Assembly (NCBI GenBank): GCA_016165875.1
Contig: JABBOT010000001.1
Location: forward strand, 14,638,330-14,702,329
From: Acanthopleura granulata
Lineage: Eukaryota; Mollusca; Polyplacophora; Chitonida; Chitonidae
Length of the DNA: 64,000 nt
Direction: 5' to 3'
Of the stretch, positions 35,512 to 48,716 are shown one piece after another. The notes below the pieces were generated by a model. The model made no database searches and was not told the DNA's origin. It saw only the letters and a program-made list of their open reading frames with translations. How positions within the stretch are numbered: position 1 is the stretch's first letter; every line of letters begins with the position of its first letter. The translations under genes and the position numbers were made by a program.

Positions 35512-37464
35512 GACAGGTATTTGTTTCTTTGAAAGGTAGCTTCAGTAAATGCTGAGATACATCTTGAGTCCATTGCCTTGAGATATATATATATATATAT
35601 GTTGTGGGCGAAAAGTTCCCCGTAGATAAACCTGGTTGGATATCTGTGGCATTGGCCAATGAAATCTCATGCCATCTCCAGATTGTTTGAAAGAGACAGT
35701 CTGTAGAAGTATGAGTTAATCTGTGAGCTCTAATCACTTTCCCTTAATCTCGTTCGGCAGTGGGATTAGCGCTGATGTTCTTTACTCGGCTCCCGGATTC
35801 ACTCTATCTCGCCTGTGTGGATATCTGTAGTTGGTGTGGATGATACTATGTAAACAAAGGGCTGGCGGCGTGACAAGTCATCATTGTCAGCTTCTTTACA
35901 AACGGAAAAAAGGAAGAAGGTTCTTTCAACTCTTGCACACGCAACGGGTTTTGTGAAAGGCACTCACCGTCAACACAAGACTCACCTGTCAGAAAGGTAA
36001 CACTGTTCAGGGTTTAATAATTGAATATTATCACTTTGGTAAAACTTAATATTCCATTTCCCCGAACATTTACAGCCCGAGATGTCAATTTCTTAAAAAG
36101 GCTGACTTAAAGGAGGCCTTTCGATGAGTTACTTTTGACACTCTCATTACGCCCTTTGCATAGTCGTTCTCATGCACGAACACCAAAAGAGTGGGAGACA
36201 ACTGACTTTTTGCCAGGATCAAGCAGCCTTTGGGGATGCATAGGCTGCGCAGACTGCGCAGACTATATTGTGCTGAGTAAAACTTTCTGAGGCATAATTT
36301 ACAGCACTCGATAAACTTGTTCCATCTATATATGTGGACGGTGTGATTTCTTTAGCCACCACTTAACACTTTCGATTAGTTGCGTGTAAGTAAAAGTTTT
36401 GCCCCTAGAAAGAGGAAAGCGAATTATGAACGCGTCTTAGCATCTTCCTCCTGCCACTGCTATTAAGGCGAAGTGTTTTGTGACTGCTTTGGTGTCTTAT
36501 TTGCATATAGTGTATTAGTCCATGCATGTGTGTATTGAAAACGCTGCTTACCATGTGCTTGGACACACACAAAATACATTTACCTTATATGGCGTGTGCC
36601 ACTTCCATTGTTGCTTCAATCCATTGCATAATGAGAATGTGCTCTGTAGCACGCGAATTATTTCATCACTGTAATTCTCTTACTACATACCGGTATGTGG
36701 CTACAGTAGCTTTCCATCGTTACTCAAGCGTCTCAGGGTGAGATTTGACATTCCGACTGAACTGGTCACCCATGTGAAGGGCTTCATTCGTTTAGACTCA
36801 GACCTTTGGCGATAGTTCCTCTGCAACATCAATATTATACAAATTCCCACCATAACAGCACATACAATTTTAACTGGAATTTTAGCCTGTCATTCTTGAG
36901 TTAAGTTAAGCGAGGTCTCAGATGAAAATCTAAGATCTGCTCATACCCGAAGTGCATGGTGAGGAAAATGTACCACACACTGTGCATAATTATTGGTACT
37001 CGAGTTTGCACGAATCTTGCATTCTTTTATCAAGCAATGATTTTTAGTCTGGGTGTCAATCGTTAATCGTGCCTTTCACGCACTATACACAACTGTCACT
37101 TTAAGTAAGCTTGGACTTCGGTGCCGGGCGCATAGCAGACCCGTTTGTCCACTAAGGTTAGTCAGACTCCATTGGATATAAACTAAAAACGTTTTTATTC
37201 TCATGTATTGCTATAGTCGTGTTCAGTATTTCGGTGTTTCTATTTATCATGTTGTTAACATTTATGTTGCCTTGTATATTTTTCACAGTAGACATCGAAT
37301 AAACTAGGAAGGAGACGAAAATAGAATTATAAAGGCACTATTTATTGCATGCAGCATGTATATTTAGGTCGTACACATACAAGGACAGCACTGCGGAGAT
37401 TAATAAATCAATGAAGGCTATAGGTCTGAGGACGAAAACAAGGCTGTGTGTATACAGTGTAAAC

Positions 37465-37509
<45 letters not shown>

Positions 37510-37589
37510 AAAACAATGAATATAATTTAAAACGTAATAGATGAGGTCAACATCCACCTCGAAAACATAAAACGTGTGACACTGAGGCC

Positions 37590-39177
37590 TTAAAAGACTA
37601 ATTTTAACGCTGAGCGACTCTTCTTATCCCCAGCCCAGCTTTTAGACTGACCACGGAATTTTCGCATGTCCTTCTTGAAATCTCCGTGGTGCATCGGCAC
37701 GTAGGCCTGTGGCGTGCAAAGCTCCTGAAAGGAGAAAAATAAATGACATTAGTGAATTGCGCCTGAAGATAATGTCAAGTATCTCGGTTTAGTTGAAAGT
37801 TCCATTGACTTATGCTTGCTTAATGAAAGCCTAAATCCTCAATCGCTTATATGCCTACCTTTTCTTTCTCAAAAAAGTTTTTGTATCCGCCATGGAGTAA
37901 GTAAATCTCAGGAAAATACAACTGCGGATATCGATCCTTGTTCATCTCCCTGTCTTGGCTCCTTAAAAATCGACACCTGGAACGAAAAGTCACATTTCTG
38001 TAGGGCGGCCTTTAATGGAGTTACGAATGGCGCGAAACATTTGGCGTTACACTTAATTATAAGTCAATACGTGATGTGCTTAAAATCCACATGACTGGAC
38101 TTACATTTTTGGACCTCTTTCTGATGAAAATTCACAATGAAATATCAGAATGGTTCTTTTCGTTCCCAAATTCTTGGGAATGACTGGTTTGGAAATCAGG
38201 TTTTCCACGATGCTATCTTTGGTGTAGTAGTTGACGGCTCCTTTGATGTGGCCGCCTTCAAACTCATAGGGATATCTACAGTCGACAATGAGGAATTCTC
38301 CTACTACGTCGTCAAAGTGGTGGTTCTGAAGCCGGGCTAAAGTTTCCGGCGTGATGGACTTGAGATCTTGATGCTTGCCAGGAACAGTGGGCAGACAGCA
38401 CGCCAGGCTGCCGTCACTGATCAGGTCTGGATTTTCCGACACTGTCCAGAAGAAAAGAGCATACACCCGTTTAAATATACTGCTTTGGTAATCATTCAGA
38501 TGATCAATACCCCAGTGGCAATGATATTTTAGAAAAACAAAAACATTGTGAAAAATCAGATGGCATAATTACCTCTGTCTAGAGCAGTTTTAATTTCATG
38601 TTCCCAGTGGAAATTTGACAGTGTGAGTGGAGATTTGCTTGGCGCCGTCAAGCCGTCGGGTTTCTTTCTCTTCTGTACAGGTGAATCATCTTCGTCGCTT
38701 TCCGAACGACTTCGCTTTCGGCTGCTTAGGCACTCGCTTTTCACAACTTGGGGCATCTGTAGTGTAAAAATGTTATCATTTTTCTTTACATTGTCGTGGC
38801 AAGTCATGCACTGACTACAATTCTCCATAATTCGTTGAGGAAGAATGCAGGTATTGATAACTTGAAATTAATGATGTGATAAAATGACTGGAAAACGAGA
38901 TAAAGAGAATAGGGGATTTTACCTCACTAAACTGTGCAAAAGGTCTGCTAAGAAGGGAAAAGGAACAGTCGCCGTTGGTAAAGCTTTCCTCAAGGCCTAT
39001 TCCACTATCCCTGGAATCTTCTTCTTCCATCACAAAGGAGGAGTTCCCCTTGCCTAGAAAATAATCCATCATCGGAGAGAAAATGTTGCTTTGGCCTGCA
39101 TCATACGATTGCTTGACTGGGCTGTGGAAATCCAAGGAATTGTCCTCAAACAGCTTCTTAGCCAGTGAAGATGCCAT
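37590..39177 (-). CDS. cdc25: CDC25 copy 4, intact
   Basis: Exons: 39177-38923, 38756-38573, 38441-38105, 37976-37859 and 37724-37590, with the same 342-aa product as copy 3. Its spacer (about 40350-40410) carries the variants CTATATACCGG and GTGAGATCTGAC, shared with units 5 and 6. Confidence 0.96.
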
Positions 39178-41130
39178 GACAGGTATTTGTTTCTTTGAAA
39201 GGTAGCTTCAGTAAATGCTGAGATACATCTTGAGTCCATTGCCTTGAGATATATATATATATATGTTGTGGGCGAAAAGTTCCCCGTAGATAAACCTGGT
39301 TGGATATCTGTGGCATTGGCCAATGAAATCTCATGCCATCTCCAGATTGTTTGAAAGAGACAGTCTGTAGAAGTATGAGTTAATCTGTGAGCTCTAATCA
39401 CTTTCCCTTAATCTCGTTCGGCAGTGGGATTAGCGCTGATGTTCTTTACTCGGCTCCCGGATTCACTCTATCTCGCCTGTGTGGATATCTGTAGTTGGTG
39501 TGGATGATACTATGTAAACAAAGGGCTGGCGGCCGTGACAAGTCATCATTGTCAGCTTCTTTACAAACGGAAAAAAGGAAGAAGGTTCTTTCAACTCTTG
39601 CACACGCAAAGGGTTTTGTGAAAGGCACTCACCGTCAACACAAGACTCACCTGTCAGAAAGGTAACACTGTTCAGGGTTTAATAATTGAATATTATCACT
39701 TTGGTAAAACTTAATATTCCATTTCCCCGAACATTTACAGCCCGAGATGTCAATTTCTTAAAAAGGCTGACTTAAAAGGAGGCCTTTCGATGAGTTACTT
39801 TTGACACTCTCATTACGCCCTTTGCATAGTCGTTCTCATGCACGAACACCAAAAGAGTGGGAGACAACTGACTTTTTGCCAGGATCAAGCAGCCTTTGGG
39901 GATGCATAGGCTGCGCAGACTGCGCAGACTATATTGTGCTGAGTAAAACTTTCTGAGGCATAATTTACAGCACTCGATAAACTTGTTCCATCTATATATG
40001 TGGACGGTGTGATTTCTTTAGCCACCACTTAACACTTTCGATTAGTTGCGTGTAAGTAAAAGTTTTGCCCCTAGAAAGAGGAAAGCGAATTATGAACGCG
40101 TCTTAGCATCTTCCTCCTGCCACTGCTATTAAGGCGAAGTGTTTTGTGACTGCTTTGGTGTCTTATTTGCATATAGTGTATTAGTCCATGCATGTGTGTA
40201 TTGAAAACGCTGCTTACCATGTGCTTGGACACACACAAAATACATTTACCTTATATGGCGTGTGCCACTTCCATTGTTGCTTCAATCCATTGCATAATGA
40301 GAATGTGCTCTGTAGCACGCGAATTATTTCATCACTGTAATTCTCTTACTATATACCGGTATGTGGCTACAGTAGCTTTCCATCGTAACTCAAGCGTCTC
40401 AGGGTGAGATCTGACATTCCGACTGAACTGGTCACCCATGTGAAGGGCTTCATTCGTTTAGACTCAGACCTTTGGCGATAGTTCCTCTGCAACATCAATA
40501 TTATACAAATTCCCACCATAACAGCACATACAATTTTAACTGGAATTTTAGCCTGTCATTCTTGAGTTAAGTTAAGCGAGGTCTCAGATGAAAATCTAAG
40601 ATCTGCTCATACCCGAAGTGCATGGTGAGGAAAATGTACCACACACTGTGCATAATTATTGGTACTCGAGTTTGCACGAATCTTGCATTCTTTTATCAAG
40701 CAATGATTTTTAGTCCTGGTGTCAATCGTTAATCGTGCCTTTCACGCACTATACACAACTGTCACTTTAAGTAAGCTTGGACTTCGGTGCCGGGCGCATA
40801 GCAGACCCGTTTGTCCACTAAGGTTAGTCAGACTCCATTGGATATAAACTAAAAACGTTTTTATTCTCATGTATTGCTATAGTCGTGTTCAGTATTTCGG
40901 TGTTTCTATTTATCATGTTGTTAACATTTATGTTGCCTTGTATATTTTTCACAGTAGACATCGAATAAACTAGGAAGGAGACGAAAATAGAATTATAAAG
41001 GCACTATTTATTGCATGCAGCATGTATATTTAGGTCGTACACATACAAGGACAGCACTGCGGAGATTAATAAATCAATGAAGGCTATAGGTCTGAGGACG
41101 AAAACAAGGCTGTGTGTATACAGTGTAAAC

Positions 41131-41177
<47 letters not shown>

Positions 41178-41257
41178 AAAACAATGAATATAATTTAAAA
41201 CGTAATAGATGAGGTCAACATCCACCTCGAAAACATAAAACGTGTGACACTGAGGCC

Positions 41258-42845
41258 TTAAAAGACTAATTTTAACGCTGAGCGACTCTTCTTATCCCCA
41301 GCCCAGCTTTTAGACTGACCACGGAATTTTCGCATGTCCTTCTTGAAATCTCCGTGGTGCATCGGCACGTAGGCCTGTGGCGTGCAAAGCTCCTGAAAGG
41401 AGAAAAATAAATGACATTAGTGAATTGCGCCTGAAGATAATGTCAAGTATCTCGGTTTAGTTGAAAGTTCCATTGACTTATGCTTGCTTAATGAAAGCCT
41501 AAATCCTCAATCGCTTATATGCCTACCTTTTCTTTCTCAAAAAAGTTTTTGTATCCGCCATGGAGTAAGTAAATCTCAGGAAAATACAACTGCGGATATC
41601 GATCCTTGTTCATCTCCCTGTCTTGGCTCCTTAAAAATCGACACCTGGAACGAAAAGTCACATTTCTGTAGGGCGGCCTTTAATGGAGTTACGAATGGCG
41701 CGAAACATTTGGCGTTACACTTAATTATAAGTCAATACGTGATGTGCTTAAAATCCACATGACTGGACTTACATTTTTGGACCTCTTTCTGATGAAAATT
41801 CACAATGAAATATCAGAATGGTTCTTTTCGTTCCCAAATTCTTGGGAATGACTGGTTTTGAAATCAGGTTTTCCACGATGCTATCTTTGGTGTAGTAGTT
41901 GACGGCTCCTTTGATGTGGCCGCCTTCAAACTCATAGGGATATCTACAGTCGACAATGAGGAATTCTCCTACTACGTCGTCAAAGTGGTGGTTCTGAAGC
42001 CGGGCTAAAGTTTCCGGCGTGATGGACTTGAGATCTTGATGCTTGCCAGGAACAGTGGGCAGACAGCACGCCAGGCTGCCGTCACTGATCAGGTCTGGAT
42101 TTTCCGACACTGTCCAGAAGAAAAGAGCATACACCCGTTTAAATATACTGCTTTGGTAATCATTCAGATGATCAATACCCCAGTGGCAATGATATTTTAG
42201 AAAAACAAAAACATTGTGAAAAATCAGATGGCATAATTACCTCTGTCTAGAGCAGTTTTAATTTCATGTTCCCAGTGGAAATTTGACAGTGTGAGTGGAG
42301 ATTTGCTTGGCGCCGTCAAGCCGTCGGGTTTCTTTCTCTTCTGTACAGGTGAATCATCTTCGTCGCTTTCCGAACGACTTCGCTTTCGGCTGCTTAGGCA
42401 CTCGCTTTTCACAACTTGGGGCATCTGTAGTGTAAAAATGTTATCATTTTTCTTTACATTGTCGTGGCAAGTCATGCACTGACTACAATTCTCCATAATT
42501 CGTTGAGGAAGAATGCAGGTATTGATAACTTCAAATTAATGATGTGATAAAATGACTGGAAAACGAGATAAAGAGAATAGGGGATTTTACCTCACTAAAC
42601 TGTGCAAAAGGTCTGCTAAGAAGGGAAAAGGAACAGTCGCCGTTGGTAAAGCTTTCCTCAAGGCCTATTCCACTATCCCTGGAATCTTCTTCTTCCATCA
42701 CAAAGGAGGAGTTCCCCTTGCCTAGAAAATAATCCATCATCGGAGAAAAAATGTTGCTTTGGCCTGCATCATACGATTGCTTGACTGGGCTGTGGAAATC
42801 CAAGGAATTGTCCTCAAACAGCTTCTTAGCCAGTGAAGATGCCAT
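41258..42845 (-). CDS. cdc25: CDC25 copy 5, intact
   Basis: Exons: 42845-42591, 42424-42241, 42109-41773, 41644-41527 and 41392-41258, encoding the consensus 342-aa protein. A silent change near 41859 (TCC to TCA, Ser230) is shared only with copy 9. Confidence 0.96.
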
Positions 42846-44800
42846 GACAGGTATTTGTTTCTTTGAAAGGTAGCTTCAGTAAATGCTGAGATACATCTTG
42901 AGTCCATTGCCTTGAGATATATATATATATATATGTTGTGGGCGAAAAGTTCCCCGTAGATAAACCTGGTTGGATATCTGTGGCATTGGCCAATGAAATC
43001 TCATGCCATCTCCAGATTGTTTGAAAGAGACAGTCTGTAGAAGTATGAGTTAATCTATGAGCTCTAATCACTTTCCCTTAATCTCGTTCGGCAGTGGGAT
43101 TAGCGCTGATGTTCTTTACTCGGCTCCCGGATTCACTCTATCTCGCCTGTGTGGATATCTGTAGTTGGTGTGGATGATACTATGTAAACAAAGGGCTGGC
43201 GGCCGTGACAAGTCATCATTGTCAGCTTCTTTACAAACGGAAAAAAGGAAGAAGGTTCTTTCAACTCTTGCACACGCAAAGGGTTTTGTGAAAGGCACTC
43301 ACCGTCAACACAAGACTCACCTGTCAGAAAGGTAACACTGTTCAGGGTTTAATAATTGAATATTATCACTTTGGTAAAACTTAATATTCCATTTCCCCGA
43401 ACATTTACAGCCCGAGATGTCAATTTCTTAAAAAGGCTGACTTAAAAGGAGGCCTTTCGATGAGTTACTTTTGACACTCTCATTACGCCCTTTGCATAGT
43501 CGTTCTCATGCACGAACACCAAAAGAGTGGGAGACAACTGACTTTTTGCCAGGATCAAGCAGCCTTTGGGGATGCATAGGCTGCGCAGACTGCGCAGACT
43601 ATATTGTGCTGAGTAAAACTTTCTGAGGCATAATTTACAGCACTCGATAAACTTGTTCCATCTATATATGTGGACGGTGTGATTTCTTTAGCCACCACTT
43701 AACACTTTCGATTAGTTGCGTGTAAGTAAAAGTTTTGCCCCTAGAAAGAGGAAAGCGAATTATGAACGCGTCTTAGCATCTTCCTCCTGCCACTGCTATT
43801 AAGGCGAAGTGTTTTGTGACTGCTTTGGTGTCTTATTTGCATATAGTGTATTAGTCCATGCATGTGTGTATTGAAAACGCTGCTTACCATGTGCTTGGAC
43901 ACACACAAAATACATTTACCTTATATGGCGTGTGCCACTTCCATTGTTGCTTCAATCCATTGCATAATGAGAATGTGCTCTGTAGCACGCGAATTATTTC
44001 ATCACTGTAATTCTCTTACTATATACCGGTATGTGGCTACAGTAGCTTTCCATCGTAACTCAAGCGTCTCAGGGTGAGATCTGACATTCCGACTGAACTG
44101 GTCACCCATGTGAAGGGCTTCATTCGTTTAGACTCAGACCTTTGGCGATAGTTCCTCTGCAACATCAATATTATACAAATTCCCACCATAACAGCACATA
44201 CAATTTTAACTGGAATTTTAGCCTGTCATTCTTGAGTTAAGTTAAGCGAGGTCTCAGATGAAAATCTAAGATCTGCTCATACCCGAAGTGCATGGTGAGG
44301 AAAATGTACCACACACTGTGCATAATTATTGGTACTCGAGTTTGCACGAATCTTGCATTCTTTTATCAAGCAATGATTTTTAGTCCTGGTGTCAATCGTT
44401 AATCGTGCCTTTCACGCACTATACACAACTGTCACTTTAAGTAAGCTTGGACTTCGGTGCCGGGCGCATAGCAGACCCGTTTGTCCACTAAGGTTAGTCA
44501 GACTCCATTGGATATAAACAAAAAACGTTTTTATTCTCATGTATTGCTATAGTCGTGTTCAGTATTTCGGTGTTTCTATTTATCATGTTGTTAACATTTA
44601 TGTTGCCTTGTATATTTTTCACAGTAGACATCGAATAAACTAGGAAGGAGACGAAAATAGAATTATAAAGGCACTATTTATTGCATGCAGTATGTATATT
44701 TAGGTCGTACACATACAAGGACAGCACTGCGGAGATTAATAAATCAATGAAGGCTATAGGTCTGAGGACGAAAACAAGGCTGTGTGTATACAGTGTAAAC

Positions 44801-44845
<45 letters not shown>

Positions 44846-44927
44846 CTAAAACAATGAATATAATTTAAAACGTAATAGATGAGGTCAACATCCACCTCGA
44901 AAACATAAAACGTGTGACACTGAGGCC

Positions 44928-45572
44928 TTAAAAGACTAATTTTAACGCTGAGCGACTCTTCTTATCCCCAGCCCAGCTTTTAGACTGACCACGGAATTTT
45001 CGCATGTCCTTCTTGAAATCTCCGTGGTGCATCGGCACGTAGGCCTGTGGCGTGCAAAGCTCCTGAAAGGAGAAAAATAAATGACATTAGTGAATTGCGC
45101 CTGAAGATAATGTCAAGTATCTCGGTTTAGTTGAAAGTTCCATTGACTTATGCTTGCTTAATGAAAGCCTAAATCCTCAATCGCTTATATGCCTACCTTT
45201 TCTTTCTCAAAAAAGTTTTTGTATCCGCCATGGAGTAAGTAAATCTCAGGAAAATACAACTGCGGATATCGATCCTTGTTCATCTCCCTGTCTTGGCTCC
45301 TTAAAAATCGACACCTGGAACGAAAAGTCACATTTCTGTAGGGCGGCCTTTAATGGAGTTACGAATGGCGCGAAACATTTGGCGTTACACTTAATTATAA
45401 GTCAATACGTGATGTGCTTAAAATCCACATGACTGGACTTACATTTTTGGACCTCTTTCTGATGAAAATTCACAATGAAATATCAGAATGGTTCTTTTCG
45501 TTCCCAAATTCTTGGGAATGACTGGTTTGGAAATCAGGTTTTCCACGATGCTATCTTTGGTGTAGTAGTTGA
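44928..45572 (-). pseudogene. cdc25: CDC25 copy 6, truncated by deletion
   Basis: Remaining parts are exon 5 (45062-44928), exon 4 (45314-45197) and the 3' third of exon 3 (about 45570-45443, including the [12 protein letters not shown] codons). At 45571-45572 the exon jumps into spacer sequence (GTTGA|TAAACTTG). Compared with unit 5 this removes about 1745 bp, from 41901 to 43646. Lost are the 5' two thirds of exon 3, exons 2 and 1, the (TA)n tract and the CCAAT palindrome. No start codon or promoter remains, so it cannot make a CDC25 protein. Confidence 0.95.
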
Positions 45573-46449
45573 TAAACTTGTTCCATCTATATATGTGGAC
45601 GGTGTGATTTCTTTAGCCACCACTTAACACTTTCGATTAGTTGCGTGTAAGTAAAAGTTTTGCCCCTAGAAAGAGGAAAGCGAATTATGAACGCGTCTTA
45701 GCATCTTCCTCCTGCCACTGCTATTAAGGCGAAGTGTTTTGTGACTGCTTTGGTGTCTTATTTGCATATAGTGTATTAGTCCATGCATGTGTGTATTGAA
45801 AACGCTGCTTACCATGTGCTTGGACACACACAAAATACATTTACCTTATATGGCGTGTGCCACTTCCATTGTTGCTTCAATCCATTGCATAATGAGAATG
45901 TGCTCTGTAGCACGCGAATTATTTCATCACTGTAATTCTCTTACTATATACCGGTATGTGGCTACAGTAGCTTTCCATCGTAACTCAAGCGTCTCAGGGT
46001 GAGATCTGACATTCCGACTGAACTGGTCACCCATGTGAAGGGCTTCATTCGTTTAGACTCAGACCTTTGGCGATAGTTCCTCTGCAACATCAATATTATA
46101 CAAATTCCCACCATAACAGCACATATAATTTTAACTGGAATTTTAGCCTGTCATTCTTGAGTTAAGTTAAGCGAGGTCTCAGATGAAAATCTAAGATCTG
46201 CTCATACCCGAAGTGCATGGTGAGGAAAATGTACCACACACTGTGCATAATTATTGGTACTCGAGTTTGCACGAATCTTGCATTCTTTTATCAAGCAATG
46301 ATTTTTAGTCTGGGTGTCAATCGTTAATCGTGCCTTTCACGCACTATACACAACTGTCACTTTAAGTAAGCTTGGACTTCGGTGCCGGGCGCATAGCAGA
46401 CCCGTTTGTCCACTAATGTTAGTCAGACTCCATTGGATATAAACTTAAA

Positions 46450-46747
46450 ACGTTTTTATTCTCATGTATTGCTATAGTCGTGTTCAGTATTTCGGTGTTT
46501 CTATTTATCATGTTGTTAACATTTATGTTGCCTTGTATATTTTTCACAGTAGACATCGAATAAACTAGGAAGGAGACGAAAATAGAATTATAAAGGCACT
46601 ATTTATTGCATGCAGCATGTATATTTAGGTCGTACACATACAAGGACAGCACTGCGGAGATTAATAAATCAATGAAGGCTATAGGTCTGAGGATGAAAAC
46701 AAGGCTGTGTGTATACAGTGTACACTTCATATATATATATATATAAA
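46450..46747. repeat. 298-bp partial unit duplication after copy 6
   Basis: The unit segment from ACGTTTTTATTCTC to the 3' UTR (TA)n tract occurs at 46450-46747 and again from 46748. The junction lies where (TA)n meets ATAAAACG. As a result the polyadenylation region of copy 7 is present twice. Confidence 0.9.
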
Positions 46748-47128
46748 ACGTTTTTATTCTCATGTATTGCTATAGTCGTGTTCAGTACTTCGGTGTTTCT
46801 ATTTATCATGTTGTTAACATTTATGTTGCCTTGTATATTTTTCACAGTAGACATCGAATAAACTAGGAAGGAGACGAAAATAGAATTATAAAGGCACTAT
46901 TTATTGCATGCAGCATGTATATTTAGGTCGTACACATACAAGGACAGCACTGCGGAGATTAATAAATCAATGAAGGCTATAGGTCTGAGGACGAAAACAA
47001 GGCTGTGTGTATACAGTGTAAACTTCATATATATATATATATATATCTAAAACAATGAATATAATTTAAAACGTAATTGATGAGGTCAACATCCACCTCG
47101 AAAACATAAAACGTGTGACACTGAGGCC

Positions 47129-48716
47129 TTAAAAGACTAATTTTAACGCTGAGCGACTCTTCTTATCCCCAGCCCAGCTTTTAGACTGACCACGGAATTT
47201 TCGCATGTCCTTCTTGAAATCTCCGTGGTGCATCGGCACGTAGGCCTGTGGCGTGCAAAGCTCCTGAAAGGAGAAAAATAAATGACATTAGTGAATTGCG
47301 CCTGAAGATAATGTCAAGTATCTCGGTTTAGTTGAAAGTTCCATTGACTTATGCTTGCTTAATGAAAGCCTAAATCCTCAATCGCTTATATGCCTACCTT
47401 TTCTTTCTCAAAAAAGTTTTTGTATCCGCCATGGAGTAAGTAAATCTCAGGAAAATACAACTGCGGATATCGATCCTTGTTCATCTCCCTGTCTTGGCTC
47501 CTTAAAAATCGACACCTGGAACGAAAAGTCACATTTCTGTAGGGCGGCCTTTAATGGAGTTACGAATGGCGCGAAACATTTGGCGTTACACTTAATTATA
47601 AGTCAATACGTGATGTGCTTAAAATCCACATGACTGGACTTACATTTTTGGACCTCTTTCTGATGAAAATTCACAATGAAATATCAGAATGGTTCTTTTC
47701 GTTCCCAAATTCTTGGGAATGACTGGTTTGGAAATCAGGTTTTCCACGATGCTATCTTTGGTGTAGTAGTTGACGGCTCCTTTGATGTGGCCGCCTTCAA
47801 ACTCATAGGGATATCTACAGTCGACAATGAGGAATTCTCCTACTACGTCGTCAAAGTGGTGGTTCTGAAGCCGGGCTAAAGTTTCCGGCGTGATGGACTT
47901 GAGATCTTGATGCTTGCCAGGAACAGTGGGCAGACAGCACGCCAGGCTGCCGTCACTGATCAGGTCTGGATTTTCCGACACTGTCCAGAAGAAAAGAGCA
48001 TACACCCGTTTAAATATACTGCTTTGGTAATCATTCAGATGATCAATACCCCAGTGGCAATGATATTTTAGAAAAACAAAAACATTGTGAAAAATCAGAT
48101 GGCATAATTACCTCTGTCTAGAGCAGTTTTAATTTCATGTTCCCAGTGGAAATTTGACAGTGTGAGTGGAGATTTGCTTGGCGCCGTCAAGCCGTCGGGT
48201 TTCTTTCTCTTCTGTACAGGTGAATCATCTTCGTCGCTTTCCGAACGACTTCGCTTTCGGCTGCTTAGGCACTCGCTTTTCACAACTTGGGGCATCTGTA
48301 GTGTAAAAATGTTATCATTTTTCTTTACATTGTCGTGGCAAGTCATGCACTGACTACAATTCTCCATAATTCGTTGAGGAAGAATGCAGGTATTGATAAC
48401 TTGAAATTAATGATGTGATAAAATGACTGGAAAACGAGATAAAGAGAATAGGGGATTTTACCTCACTAAACTGTGCAAAAGGTCTGCTAAGAAGGGAAAA
48501 GGAACAGTCGCCGTTGGTAAAGCTTTCCTCAAGGCCTATTCCACTATCCCTGGAATCTTCTTCTTCCATCACAAAGGAGGAGTTCCCCTTGCCTAGAAAA
48601 TAATCCATCATCGGAGAGAAAATGTTGCTTTGGCCTGCATCATACGATTGCTTGACTGGGCTGTGGAAATCCAAGGAATTGTCCTCAAACAGCTTCTTAG
48701 CCAGTGAAGATGCCAT
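47129..48716 (-). CDS. cdc25: CDC25 copy 7, intact
   Basis: Exons: 48716-48462, 48295-48112, 47980-47644, 47515-47398 and 47263-47129, encoding the consensus 342-aa protein. It is the first gene right of the rearranged unit 6, and its 3' flank holds the 298-bp duplication. Confidence 0.96.
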
